The translations under genes and the position numbers were made by a program. A stretch of DNA of 60,767 nt from an uncultured Clostridia bacterium (GTDB lineage: Bacteria; Bacillota; Clostridia; Christensenellales; Borkfalkiaceae). The stretch lies in NCBI GenBank assembly GCA_934271265.1, contig CAKQRE010000009.1, positions 1 to 60,767 of the forward strand, written 5' to 3'. Within the stretch, counting starts at the first letter, position 1, and every line of letters starts with the position of its first letter. The notes below the pieces were generated by a model. That model did no database searches. It saw only the letters and a program-made list of their open reading frames with translations, and was not told the origin of the DNA. Below, piece after piece: positions 17,573 through 26,078 of the stretch.

Positions 17573-19534
17573 TTAAACGTTTACTCTGTCCATAAACTTG
17601 TCTTCTTTATTGAAGTCGGCATGTTCGGAAATATATTGTTTTCTGCTTTCGATATCGTCGCCCATCAGCGTGGTGATCAGCTTTTCCGCTTCGGCGGCGT
17701 CTTCGATCGTGACCTGCATCAGAACGCGGTGTTTCGGATCCATCGTCGTGTCCCAGAGCTGTTCCGGGTTCATTTCACCGAGACCTTTATAACGCTGCAA
17801 CTGATATCCCCTGCCTACCTTATCGATCGCCTTCTGCAACTGAGAATCGTCGTAAGCGTATTCCACGATATCCTTTTTATATACTTTATAAAGAGGGGGC
17901 ATACCGATGTAAACGTGCCCGCCGGAGATCAGTTCCTTCATATAGCGGAAGAAGAAGGTAAGAAGGATCGCGCGGATGTGCGCGCCGTCCTGATCGGCAT
18001 CGGAAAGGATAATAACTTTATAATAGTTTAAGTTTTTGATATTGAAATCGCTGCCGATCCCCGTGCCGAGCGCAGAGATGATCGTGCGGATCTCTTCGTT
18101 TTTCAATACTTCCTCGATCCGCTTTTTCTCTGCGTTGAGCGGTTTTCCGCGAAGGGGCAGGATCGCCTGATGCTGACGGTCTCTTCCCTGTTTCGCACTG
18201 CCGCCTGCGGAATCGCCCTCGACGATGAACACTTCGTTAAGTTCCGCTTTTCTGCTCGTGCAGGAAGCGAGTTTACCGATCAGTTTCGTCGCGTCGGCGC
18301 CGCTTTTCGCGCGGGCGATCTCCTTGGCGTGTTTCGCTGCGTTTCTCGCCTTTGCCGCGCCCAGCGCCTTTTTCATCATCGCGTCGAAAATCGCTTTGTT
18401 TTTCTTGTTTTTTACGAGCTTGTCAAGCTCCTCCGTCACGGCGGAATCGACGGCGTTTTTCGCTTCGGGGTTACCGAGTTTCGTCTTGGTCTGTCCCTCG
18501 AATTCCACGTTCTTCATCTTGACGGAAACGATCGCCGTCATACCCTCGCGGAAGTCTTCGCCCTGCATCACGAGGTCTTTTTCTTTAATATAATTATTCG
18601 CCTTTGCGAAATCGTTCATCACACGGGTCACGGCAGACTTGAAGCCGATTTCGTGCGTGCCCCCTTCGGGCGTGGGAATGTTGTTCACGAAGGAGAAAAC
18701 ACTTTCGGTATAACTGTCCGTATGCTGAATGGCGAATTCCACCTGGATCCCGTCCTTCTCCGTTTTTGCATATACCGGCGGCTCGTAAAGATGTTGTTTC
18801 CCTTCGTTCAGGTAAAGCACGTAATCCACGAGCCCGCCTTCGTAACGGAAGGTTTTGTTGTAGAATTTTTCGTCGTCTCTCAGATCTACCAGGTGAATGG
18901 CAAGCCCTTTGTTGAGGAAAGCGAGCTCGCGGAGCCTTTTTGAAATGGTCTCAAGGCTGAATTCTACCGTTTCAAACACCTTCGCGTCCGGCTTAAAGCG
19001 GACGAGCGTTCCGTGCTTATCCGTTTTGATCCCCGTATTTTCGAGAGGCGCGACGGGTTCGCCCGATATGATCTTCTTTTTCTGCGCGTTGTAATAGCTG
19101 TGGAATTCCATTTTATAAACGGTTTTTTTGTATACTTCCACCTTAAGCCATTCGGACAACGCGTTCGTAACGGACGCGCCTACGCCGTGCAACCCGCCCG
19201 AGAAACTGTAGTTCTCGTTATTGAATTTACCGCCCGCATGAAGCTGGGTAAATACGACCTGTACGCCAGAAACGCCAGCCTGCTTATGAATATCGGTCGG
19301 AATACCGCGCCCGTTGTCTTCTACGGAAACGCTCCCGTCCTTGTATAAAATTACGTCGATCTTATCGGCATAACCGTTTGCCGCCTCGTCGATCGCATTG
19401 TCCACGATCTCCCATAGAATATGATGAAGTCCCTTCGGCCCCGTCGAACCGATATACATACCGGGTCGAACCCTGACCGCTTCGAGACCCTCGAGAATTT
19501 TTATGTCCTGCGAATTGTAATCGTTATGAGACAT
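17573..19534 (-). CDS. Type IIA DNA topoisomerase subunit B (GyrB/ParE family)
   Basis: The product has 653 aa, the short form common in Firmicutes for both GyrB and ParE. The GHKL ATPase domain has EIVDNAIDEA and GLHGVGASVTNALS. The TOPRIM domain has VEGDSAGGSAKQGRDR, the PLRGKPLN segment and the metal ligands in LSDADQDGAHIR. I chose the ATG at 19534, with GGGAGG upstream, over one 60 nt earlier. It partners the A subunit at 15106-17553; the lack of a GyrA box there hints that this pair is topoisomerase IV. A promoter is visible at 19608-19636. Confidence 0.93.
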   Translation of the reverse strand: MSHNDYNSQDIKILEGLEAVRVRPGMYIGSTGPKGLHHILWEIVDNAIDEAANGYADKIDVILYKDGSVSVEDNGRGIPTDIHKQAGVSGVQVVFTQLHAGGKFNNENYSFSGGLHGVGASVTNALSEWLKVEVYKKTVYKMEFHSYYNAQKKKIISGEPVAPLENTGIKTDKHGTLVRFKPDAKVFETVEFSLETISKRLRELAFLNKGLAIHLVDLRDDEKFYNKTFRYEGGLVDYVLYLNEGKQHLYEPPVYAKTEKDGIQVEFAIQHTDSYTESVFSFVNNIPTPEGGTHEIGFKSAVTRVMNDFAKANNYIKEKDLVMQGEDFREGMTAIVSVKMKNVEFEGQTKTKLGNPEAKNAVDSAVTEELDKLVKNKKNKAIFDAMMKKALGAAKARNAAKHAKEIARAKSGADATKLIGKLASCTSRKAELNEVFIVEGDSAGGSAKQGRDRQHQAILPLRGKPLNAEKKRIEEVLKNEEIRTIISALGTGIGSDFNIKNLNYYKVIILSDADQDGAHIRAILLTFFFRYMKELISGGHVYIGMPPLYKVYKKDIVEYAYDDSQLQKAIDKVGRGYQLQRYKGLGEMNPEQLWDTTMDPKHRVLMQVTIEDAAEAEKLITTLMGDDIESRKQYISEHADFNKEDKFMDRVNV

Positions 19535-19607
19535 TCCCTTCCTCCCATTGTGTTCTGTAGACCTCCGCCGTGAAACGAAAAAAGCGAAAGCCAAGCCTAT
19601 ATCTTAT

Positions 19608-19636
19608 ATATTATCATATTTTTTCGTTTTTTTCAA
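19608..19636 (-). promoter_or_regulatory. Promoter of the topoisomerase operon
   Basis: On the minus strand TTGAAA (19631-19636), a 17-bp A-rich spacer and TAATAT (19608-19613). The start would be near 19601, about 65 nt before the B-subunit ATG. Confidence 0.7.
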
Positions 19637-19741
19637 GTTATTTTTTCCTTTTCTCGGCTCATTTTATAAAATGTTTCCCAAAAAAGGAAAAATGTCTGAA
19701 GGACAAAATGGGGCGGCGCTGCCGAGGGGTCACAAGGCGTA

Positions 19742-19898
19742 TTTTCTGCAAACGAAATTCATTCTTTCGGATAACCGTTTTTCTTTTTTCGAAGAGGAGA
19801 CAACTGCTTTCCGAGTCCGTTTTCTCCGCAAACATAATGCATTCTTTCGGATAACTGCTTTTCTTTTTCGAAGAGGAGACAACTGCTTTCCGAGTCCG
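19742..19898. repeat. Tandem duplication of a 79-80-bp unit
   Basis: Two adjacent units share ATTCTTTCGGATAAC, the hairpin arm CGAAGAGGAG and the segment CAACTGCTTTCCGAGTCCG, with unit starts near 19742 and 19820. A third unit begins at 19899 but diverges after a few bases into the long repeat. The period is not a multiple of three, so the duplication is not a coding repeat. Confidence 0.8.
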
Positions 19899-20090
19899 TT
19901 TTCTCCTCTTCGAGCATCACCTTTTTCCGAGAACTCCGTTTATCCCATGCGGGTTTATCATAACAATTACTTATCGTACGCCCTTAGTCCTTAAGGGACG
20001 TAGCCTTTATCGGTATTGAAGCTTTAAGATTATATTTGTTTGTGGCGTTTTCTTGTCTCTGTCAGCCCATCAAGCAAGGCGAAAACTTGG
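19864..20090. repeat. Long intergenic repeat, copy 2
   Basis: Near-identical copy of 1-227, same orientation, including the 12-bp-stem hairpin at 19868-19913. The upstream flank is the tandem array just described and the downstream flank is a different set of GTCATTC-type repeats, so the boundaries of the shared block are sharp at about 20090. It lies in the 925-bp gap between the topoisomerase and GH78 genes, which holds no gene I can support. Confidence 0.85.
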
Positions 20091-20100
20091 AAGTGTTTTC

Positions 20101-20350
20101 AGATCCTTCGCGGGTAGGGCTACGGGGTCGGCTCAGGATGACAGGGGATGACAGGACACTTATTATATCGTTTTGTCATTCTGACCCAACAATCCTGACG
20201 GGCTTAGGAAGAATCTCAAAATGATACGGCTTGTCAATAATACCGAATGCAAATATGTCTTAAGATCCTTCGCTGGTAGGACTACGGGGCAAGGCTCAGG
20301 ATGACAAAAATTAAATTCTTCATCAGCCGGGCAAGCGGCAGGATCAAAAT
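20101..20350. repeat. Cluster of GTCATTCTGA / AAGAATCT intergenic repeats
   Basis: Alternating copies in both orientations: AGATCCTTCG ... CTCAGGATGACA at 20101-20145 and 20263-20306, GTCATTCTGA ... AAGAATCTCA at 20175-20217, and GGCAGGATCAAAAT at 20336-20349, the inverse of 259-272. Each can fold on itself or with its neighbour. It resembles a widespread intergenic motif of bacterial genomes whose role is unclear. Confidence 0.65.
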
Positions 20351-20376
20351 AGCACGACATAGCTAACCTGCCACAT

Positions 20377-20414
20377 AAAAAAACCGCCCCGGGTGTTCCC
20401 CGAAAAGCGGTTCT
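20377..20414 (-). terminator. Terminator after the GH78-like gene
   Basis: On the minus strand AACCGC pairs with GCGGTT and is followed by TTTTTTT, about 50 nt after the stop codon at 20460. It closes the four-gene operon that begins at 25932. Confidence 0.85.
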
Positions 20415-20459
20415 TTTCTGTTTGTCGTTTCAAAATTATCTGCCTGCCGTTTTCTGATT

Positions 20460-22076
20460 TCAGCGGACGATTTCGATCCCCTGAGGCGCGTCGATCGACG
20501 TTTCGATCTCTCCCTTTTCGTTTTTGCGGTGAGAGACTTTCAGTTTACCATAAGGCGTCGGGAATACGGCGTCCACCGATGTAAGCCCGTCGAGATGGGG
20601 GCGGATCGCAATTTTTTTACAACCTGCGTCCAGAACCTCGATCCCGGCAACCGACTGCACCAGATAGGCGACCACGCCGCTCGACCAGCCGTGACAGAAG
20701 CTGTGGCGAAGCCCCTTATAGCAGAACGCTCCGTAAGCCGCATGAACGTCCACCTGACCTTTTTTCGGCATTTTATCGATCCTGCCTGCGTTTTTCAGCC
20801 AGTCGATATCGAAATCTTCCCAGAAAGTCGTTGCCCCGAGAGAAAGCATGCCGCCGTAAAACTCTTTCATAACGGAAAGGGCCTCGGCATGTTTTCCGTT
20901 TTCGGCAAACCCCTGCAGGATAAAGTAAGACATAAACGTGGACATGCCGTGCGCCCCGCCCTCGAGAAGAAGGCGTTCGTCATCCTTTGTGCCGATACCC
21001 GCGTACACACGAAGCGCGGAGATCTGTTTGTATTTCCTTACGGAATAGGTCTTTTTCAGAAGTTTTGCCTTTAAGTTCGCCGCCTTTGCCCCGTCCTCGC
21101 CGAGCACGCCGAAGAGATATTCCGCGGCGTTTGCAGCCATCAGAGCGAGCGCGTGCACGCCGGCGATCTCGTCAAGCCGTCTGTCCTCGCCGTCGGCGGG
21201 CTCCACGTAATGGGTCGGCCAGTCGATCAGATATCCGGTAAACAGAAGAGTTCCGTCCTCTGCCACGCAGGAATCGATCTGATCGAGCAGAGCTTTCAGA
21301 TATTCTCTCTGCTCTCCGAGATACTTCATATCTCCGTTATACAGGAAATAGTCTTTTAAAATAACGATCCACCAGAAAGAGTAAGTGGAAATATTGTTCA
21401 TCCATCCGGGCAGCGGCGTTTCGTCTCTTACGAAATTGAGCGAACGGTCGACGTTATCCAACCTCCCGAACAAGGAAGTTACCGAGCGCATTTCGGGATA
21501 AATATCCCCGATCCACACGAGGCGGTCGCGCTTGATCCCGTCCCAGATCATGCCGTTTTGCAGGCACAGCCTTACGGTATACGCCGCGGTGCGGAAAATA
21601 TCGTTTACAAGTTTATCGTCGCAGCGGAAGCTCCCCGTAAAAGGCTTTTCAAACACGTCGCTTTTCAGAAGAATGCTTTTGATCTGCGCGCTGCTCCCCT
21701 CGGGAATTTCTACCCGTGCGAACCGGAACCCGGAGTTGCAGAAAGTCATATCCGAATAGTTCTCGAGTTTTACGGTCAGATCTCTCGTCGCGTGGTCGTT
21801 CGTCGCGCCGCATTCGCCTACGCCGTGCAACACCTCGGAAACAGACTCCCCGAGACGGATCTTCGCCTTACCTTCTCCGCCGACGGAAAACGTAAGGATC
21901 CTGAGTCCGCCCGCATATTCTTTGCCGAAATCGAGGATCACGTAGTCTCCGTTTTCCATCGCGGTGAGCGATTGCTCGTTCAGTCCGATCTGCACTTCTT
22001 TTTTGGAAAGGAGCTTCTTAAAATCTCCGTTACCTTTCGCTTTTACGATTTTTTTAGGAAAAATTACTTTGTTCAT
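20460..22076 (-). CDS. GH78-like alpha-L-rhamnosidase (six-hairpin glycosidase)
   Basis: The product has 538 aa. After a beta-rich N-terminal domain of about 160 residues comes an (alpha/alpha)6 catalytic barrel with the family motifs WDGIKRDRLVWIGD and SYFILQGFAE. The former carries the Asp/Arg residues around the substrate, so hydrolysis of terminal alpha-L-rhamnose is the likely reaction. There is no signal peptide, so it is intracellular and probably works on small imported glycosides. It is shorter than the large multi-domain GH78 enzymes (about 900 aa). Its ATG overlaps the stop of the oligoendopeptidase gene (ATGA at 22073-22076). No transporter or rhamnose catabolism gene is nearby. 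Confidence 0.88.
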   Translation of the reverse strand: MNKVIFPKKIVKAKGNGDFKKLLSKKEVQIGLNEQSLTAMENGDYVILDFGKEYAGGLRILTFSVGGEGKAKIRLGESVSEVLHGVGECGATNDHATRDLTVKLENYSDMTFCNSGFRFARVEIPEGSSAQIKSILLKSDVFEKPFTGSFRCDDKLVNDIFRTAAYTVRLCLQNGMIWDGIKRDRLVWIGDIYPEMRSVTSLFGRLDNVDRSLNFVRDETPLPGWMNNISTYSFWWIVILKDYFLYNGDMKYLGEQREYLKALLDQIDSCVAEDGTLLFTGYLIDWPTHYVEPADGEDRRLDEIAGVHALALMAANAAEYLFGVLGEDGAKAANLKAKLLKKTYSVRKYKQISALRVYAGIGTKDDERLLLEGGAHGMSTFMSYFILQGFAENGKHAEALSVMKEFYGGMLSLGATTFWEDFDIDWLKNAGRIDKMPKKGQVDVHAAYGAFCYKGLRHSFCHGWSSGVVAYLVQSVAGIEVLDAGCKKIAIRPHLDGLTSVDAVFPTPYGKLKVSHRKNEKGEIETSIDAPQGIEIVR

Positions 22077-23788
22077 ACTTTTTTCATTGCCTCTATCGAC
22101 CCGATCAGAATAGATTCCGCATAGGCGCAGGCTTTTTTTACGCTGCCCTCTCCGAAGGGAAGAGCGAGATGCGCGGTTTTAAGCGTTTCTTTATAGCCGA
22201 GACTACCGCCGACCTTGCAAAGCGTCATATAGTCGTTCCATGCGGCGTTTTTGTCCTCCGCAAATTTCTTTTTGAATTCCATCGCGCCCATCGTGGTGAG
22301 CGTATAATTGATATAATAGAAGGGATACAGGAAGATGTGGATCTTATGATACCACCATCCGCCGCGAGCGAAAAATTCGTCGTCCCCGTAATCTCTCCAC
22401 GGCATATACTTCTCTTCGAGTCTTTTCCAGAGCGCCGTTCTCTCTCTCGGCGTAAGATCTTCGTTTTCGTAAACGAGATGCTGATATTCGTCTACCGCCA
22501 CGCCGAAGGGCACGAACGTCAATGCTTCCTGCAGATGGGAGAAACGGAATTTATCCGCGGAATCGCCGAAAAATTTTTCGGCATACGGATAGGAAAACTG
22601 TTCCATGCTCATGGAATGGATCTCGGCGATATCCGTCGTTTCCGAATAATAAGCGGAGATCGGCTGGGTGCGCATCGCCATATAACCGGCAAACGCGTGT
22701 CCGAGTTCGTGCGTCAGCACTTCCACGTCGAACGTGGTGTGATTGAAACAGGAGAACACGAAAGGCGCCTTGTAGTTTTCAAGCTCCGTCATATAGCCGG
22801 TAGAAGCCTTCCCCGGTTTGTTTTTCAGATCGAGCAATCTGTGATCGAGCATGTAATCGATAAACTCGCCCGTTTCTTCGCTCATATCGCGGTACATTTC
22901 CCGCGCGCGTTCGATCAGAAAATCATCGTCTCCGACGGGAACGGCGTTCCCGCTTTTAAACACGCATTTCTCATCGTAAAAACGGATTTTTTCCACGCCG
23001 AGCCTTTCCGCCTGCGCTTTATAAAGGGTTTCGCAAAAGGGAACGAGTTCTTCCCTTACCTGCTCGCGGAAAGCGGCAACGTCTTTCGCGTCGTAATCCG
23101 TTCTGCCCTGTTGCAGATAACCGAGGGGAATAAAATTTTCAAACCCGAGATTGCGCCCCATTTCGTTGCGGATATGAATGAGTTCGTCCCAGATCTCTTC
23201 CATTCTCTTCTCGTTCGTCGAAAAGAAGGAGGAATAAGCCGCCGCGGCTTCCTTTCTCGTATCACGATCGGGATCTTCCACATATTTCAGGATCCCGTAT
23301 AAATTCAGTTTTTCGCCGCGGAAGGAAATTTCCGCGGAGGCGATCAGCTTTTCATACTCGCTGCAAAGTTTCGCTTCTCTCTGCATGAGCGGAATGTTTT
23401 TTTCCGTGAAAGACTTTCTGTCGATTTCGATGGAAACGAAAAGCTGTTTTCCGAATTCCTTTTCGAACTCCGGACGGAATTTTCCGTCGTAAAGCTCGTT
23501 CGAGAAAGCGAGAAGATAGGGAACGACCGTAGGATACAGTTCGTTCATCGCCTCGTCTTCTTCGTCGTAAAACTTATCCTTCGTATCGACGGTATGGCGG
23601 ATCGAGGCGATCGTCGTCATCGTGTGAAAATCGGCAGTCAGTTTTTCCTTTTCGAAAAACACTTCCCGCGCGCGGGTATAGGTCTCCGCGTTTTTCAGAT
23701 CTTCCGTCAGCTTTTCAAGCGTTTTTTTCAGCAAATCGCCGTCCGGTCTCGTATAGACAAGTTCGTCGAATTTAAAATTTTCCCGCAT
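22073..23788 (-). CDS. M3-family oligoendopeptidase F-like
   Basis: The product has 571 aa. It is a cytoplasmic zinc metallopeptidase of the thimet oligopeptidase clan that degrades peptides of roughly 5-20 residues. The zinc motif is HELGHAF with His360, Glu361 and His364, and the third ligand region follows in IHSMSMEQFSYP. The rest is a helical lobe typical of family M3B. AGAGGAAA precedes the ATG at 23788, which lies 9 nt after lysS. The peptidase could supply amino acids or clear signal peptide fragments, but the context of a tRNA synthetase and a glycosidase gives no specific role. Confidence 0.95.
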   Translation of the reverse strand: MRENFKFDELVYTRPDGDLLKKTLEKLTEDLKNAETYTRAREVFFEKEKLTADFHTMTTIASIRHTVDTKDKFYDEEDEAMNELYPTVVPYLLAFSNELYDGKFRPEFEKEFGKQLFVSIEIDRKSFTEKNIPLMQREAKLCSEYEKLIASAEISFRGEKLNLYGILKYVEDPDRDTRKEAAAAYSSFFSTNEKRMEEIWDELIHIRNEMGRNLGFENFIPLGYLQQGRTDYDAKDVAAFREQVREELVPFCETLYKAQAERLGVEKIRFYDEKCVFKSGNAVPVGDDDFLIERAREMYRDMSEETGEFIDYMLDHRLLDLKNKPGKASTGYMTELENYKAPFVFSCFNHTTFDVEVLTHELGHAFAGYMAMRTQPISAYYSETTDIAEIHSMSMEQFSYPYAEKFFGDSADKFRFSHLQEALTFVPFGVAVDEYQHLVYENEDLTPRERTALWKRLEEKYMPWRDYGDDEFFARGGWWYHKIHIFLYPFYYINYTLTTMGAMEFKKKFAEDKNAAWNDYMTLCKVGGSLGYKETLKTAHLALPFGEGSVKKACAYAESILIGSIEAMKKV

Positions 23789-23797
23789 AGTTTCCTC

Positions 23798-25369
23798 TCA
23801 GAATTCCAGAAGGTGAAGATATTTGCTCTTATCGATCGCGGCGAGGAAAAGATAAAGTCTCGGTCCCTTGTCGCTGCCGAAGAGAACGTTATAGAATACC
23901 GCGAAGAATTTCTGCTGACGCGCCGTGTTTTCTTTTTTCGTAAGTTCCGGCTTATTGATCAGATCGTACAGATACTGCTGGATCTCTTTCTCGGTGAGCG
24001 TTCCTGCGGTTTCGAGATAATCGTGCAGTTTTTTCAGGCACTCTTTCTCTTCGTCGCCGAGCGTTTCGTGGTAAGCCGTATTCTTTTCCGCAAGCAGTTT
24101 ATACATCTTGGACGGCTGATGTTTCGTGATCCAGTTCTTTACGCGGAGAAGTCTCTCTTCGTCCCTCTCGTCGAATTCCACGCCGATCTTGGCAAGAATG
24201 TCTTTTACCGCCTGCGCGTTGAAATCAACGATCGGCGCAACGGACGCCAGAACCCCGAACGGAACCTTCCCCTTGCCTTCGATGCCGTTGATCATGCAAA
24301 GATTGTAAACGGCGGTGTTGTACTCGTCCGCCTCGCCCTTTTTCACCGCTTCGAGCCCTTTGTCGAACTCGCTGTAATGACGGATGATCGTATCGTCGAA
24401 ATTGAAGGCGAATCCGTCCGTCGGCGCGTATTTCGCGAAAAGCCAGCGAACCATCTCCGGTTCGTATACCTCGAGAACGGTCGCGGGTGTGATGTTGTTT
24501 CCCGTCGAAGAATGCATGTCTCCGAGCCCCGCGATGGAAAGCCATCCGTAAGGCTGGAACTTGGGGGCTTTCACGTCGAAGATCTCCTTCGCGATGTCCT
24601 TCGCCACGACGTAAGATCCCGAAGCCGCCGCATGATCGATACCGCCCGGCTCGAAGTCTACCCCTTCCACGCCCCAACGCATGGGCCAGTCTATCTTCCA
24701 CATGAGTTTCACGTAGTGATAGTCGCGGAGAGAAACGGTTTCCTCTTTTCCGCAGGCTTTGCATACGTAAGTGATCTCTTCTTTTTCTTCGTTATAGGAA
24801 ACGACCTTCGTGAAGTCCTTTTTACAGGAAGAACAGTACACACTGACAGGATAATAGCTTTCTCTTTCGCCTTCGTCGCTGTCCTGCGTTTTGTATCTCA
24901 TCAGAATATCGTAAATTTCTTTTCTCGCATGCATGGCGGTCAGGATCCCGGGGACGTACCTGCCCGAGGTGTATTCCTTACCCTGGTAGCGATACTCGAT
25001 ATCGATCCCCATCTCTTCGAGGGATCTCTCGTATTCCTTCTCGTTATACTCCGCAAAAGAGGAATATTTTCCGTAAGGATCGGGGATCATGCAGTACGGC
25101 ATACCGAGGTATTTCTCAAAATCGGGCGCGATCGCCGCGATGTTCTTCGGCACCTTTCTCAGACGATCGAAATCGTCCCACGAAAGCATGAGTTTCGCCT
25201 TTTTACCCCTCGCGCGGAGCGCTTTCACCACAAAATACGGCGTTGCCACGTCGCGGAAGTTTCCGATATGAACGGATCCGGACGGGCTCGTTCCCGCAAC
25301 GCACAAAAATTCTTCTTTCCCCGGATTTTCCGAGATCAATTCGTCCGCAAGCCTCTCAGCCCAATGCAT
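23798..25369 (-). CDS. lysS: Lysyl-tRNA synthetase, class I
   Basis: The product has 523 aa. This is the archaeal-type class I enzyme, not the class II LysRS of most bacteria. The HIGH motif appears as SGSVHIGN (HIGN at 34-37), and the KMSKS-like loop is MHSSTGNN near 283-290. A zinc-finger insertion carries two CxxC pairs (CSSC and CKAC) near 180-215. A helical anticodon-binding domain forms the C-terminal third. The ATG overlaps the stop of the CMP-kinase gene (TAATG). I saw no class II LysRS in this window, so I cannot say whether the cell has both. Class I LysRS occurs in scattered Clostridia, spirochaetes and alphaproteobacteria, presumably by ancient transfer. Confidence 0.96.
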   Translation of the reverse strand: MHWAERLADELISENPGKEEFLCVAGTSPSGSVHIGNFRDVATPYFVVKALRARGKKAKLMLSWDDFDRLRKVPKNIAAIAPDFEKYLGMPYCMIPDPYGKYSSFAEYNEKEYERSLEEMGIDIEYRYQGKEYTSGRYVPGILTAMHARKEIYDILMRYKTQDSDEGERESYYPVSVYCSSCKKDFTKVVSYNEEKEEITYVCKACGKEETVSLRDYHYVKLMWKIDWPMRWGVEGVDFEPGGIDHAAASGSYVVAKDIAKEIFDVKAPKFQPYGWLSIAGLGDMHSSTGNNITPATVLEVYEPEMVRWLFAKYAPTDGFAFNFDDTIIRHYSEFDKGLEAVKKGEADEYNTAVYNLCMINGIEGKGKVPFGVLASVAPIVDFNAQAVKDILAKIGVEFDERDEERLLRVKNWITKHQPSKMYKLLAEKNTAYHETLGDEEKECLKKLHDYLETAGTLTEKEIQQYLYDLINKPELTKKENTARQQKFFAVFYNVLFGSDKGPRLYLFLAAIDKSKYLHLLEF

Positions 25370-25932
25370 TATCTGTTACCTGCCTTTTTCTCTTTGTTTT
25401 TCCAGCCGTTTTCGATCGCTTCCGCAACCTCCTGCGGCGTTTTTCCCGTCGTTTCGACGACGAGATCGTAATGCGTAAGATCGGTTATGTCTACGCCGTA
25501 AAATTTCAGATATCTTTCTCTTTCGCTCGCCCGTCTCTTTTTCAGGCTTTCGGCGGCTTCTTCCACGGAGGAAAACGACTCGTCTTCCCGCGCGGCGGCA
25601 AGCACGCGCTTTGCCGATTCGATCGGATCCGCTTTCATATACACCGAAAAGGCGCTCGGCACGAAATGCCATGCCATACGAGAATCGAAAATAAAATTTC
25701 CCTCTTCCTTTTCGTAAGCCCTCAGTTTATCGTCAAGGATCTTATCGAACTCGGGATGCTGTTCCTGATAGCGGTTGAACGCAAGGGTATCCATTCCCAT
25801 TTCGGCAGCCATTGCTCTCTGGATCTTGCCGACGGAAACGATCTCCGCATTGAATTTTTCCTTCAGGATCGCCCCGACCGTCGTTTTTCCGCTGCCGAGG
25901 TCTCCCGCAAGCGATATCTTAAAAAAACACAT
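25369..25932 (-). CDS. Cytidylate kinase-like P-loop kinase (archaeal CMP kinase type)
   Basis: The product has 187 aa. It starts with a Walker A loop AGDLGSGKTT at about 9-18, followed by the CMP/dCMP-binding pattern VSVGKIQRAMAAEMGM, and FDSRMAWHF near 95-105. The layout matches the short archaeal-type cytidylate kinase family, which also occurs in Clostridia alongside class I LysRS; a phosphotransferase for another small substrate is possible. It heads a tight four-gene operon with lysS, the M3 peptidase and the GH78 enzyme. The leader has only a weak site (TAGGGT) before the ATG. Confidence 0.85.
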   Translation of the reverse strand: MCFFKISLAGDLGSGKTTVGAILKEKFNAEIVSVGKIQRAMAAEMGMDTLAFNRYQEQHPEFDKILDDKLRAYEKEEGNFIFDSRMAWHFVPSAFSVYMKADPIESAKRVLAAAREDESFSSVEEAAESLKKRRASERERYLKFYGVDITDLTHYDLVVETTGKTPQEVAEAIENGWKNKEKKAGNR

Positions 25933-25972
25933 ACACTACCCTAAAAATTTTATCTTACGTCGTATTTTACTT

Positions 25973-26002
25973 ATTATATAATGAAAACGGCTTTCCTGTC
26001 AA
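25973..26002 (-). promoter_or_regulatory. Promoter of the CMP kinase / lysS operon
   Basis: On the minus strand TTGACA (25997-26002), an 18-bp spacer and TATAAT (25973-25978). The start would be near 25966, about 34 nt before the ATG. Confidence 0.8.
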
Positions 26003-26078
26003 CTTTATCGGGGGTAAATCGGACAAAAATCGTAAAATTTGCCTGTATTTCCCCTGTTTACCCGCATCAATACCCGGC

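Noticed and set aside
19742..19898. Possible CRISPR array
   Set aside because: Only two long units without short repeats or unique spacers, and no cas genes in the window.
19548..19994. Open frame of 148 codons across the repeat region
   Set aside because: It starts inside the topoisomerase leader, crosses the out-of-phase tandem repeat and has no ribosome binding site; the frame is not shared with the copy at 1-227.
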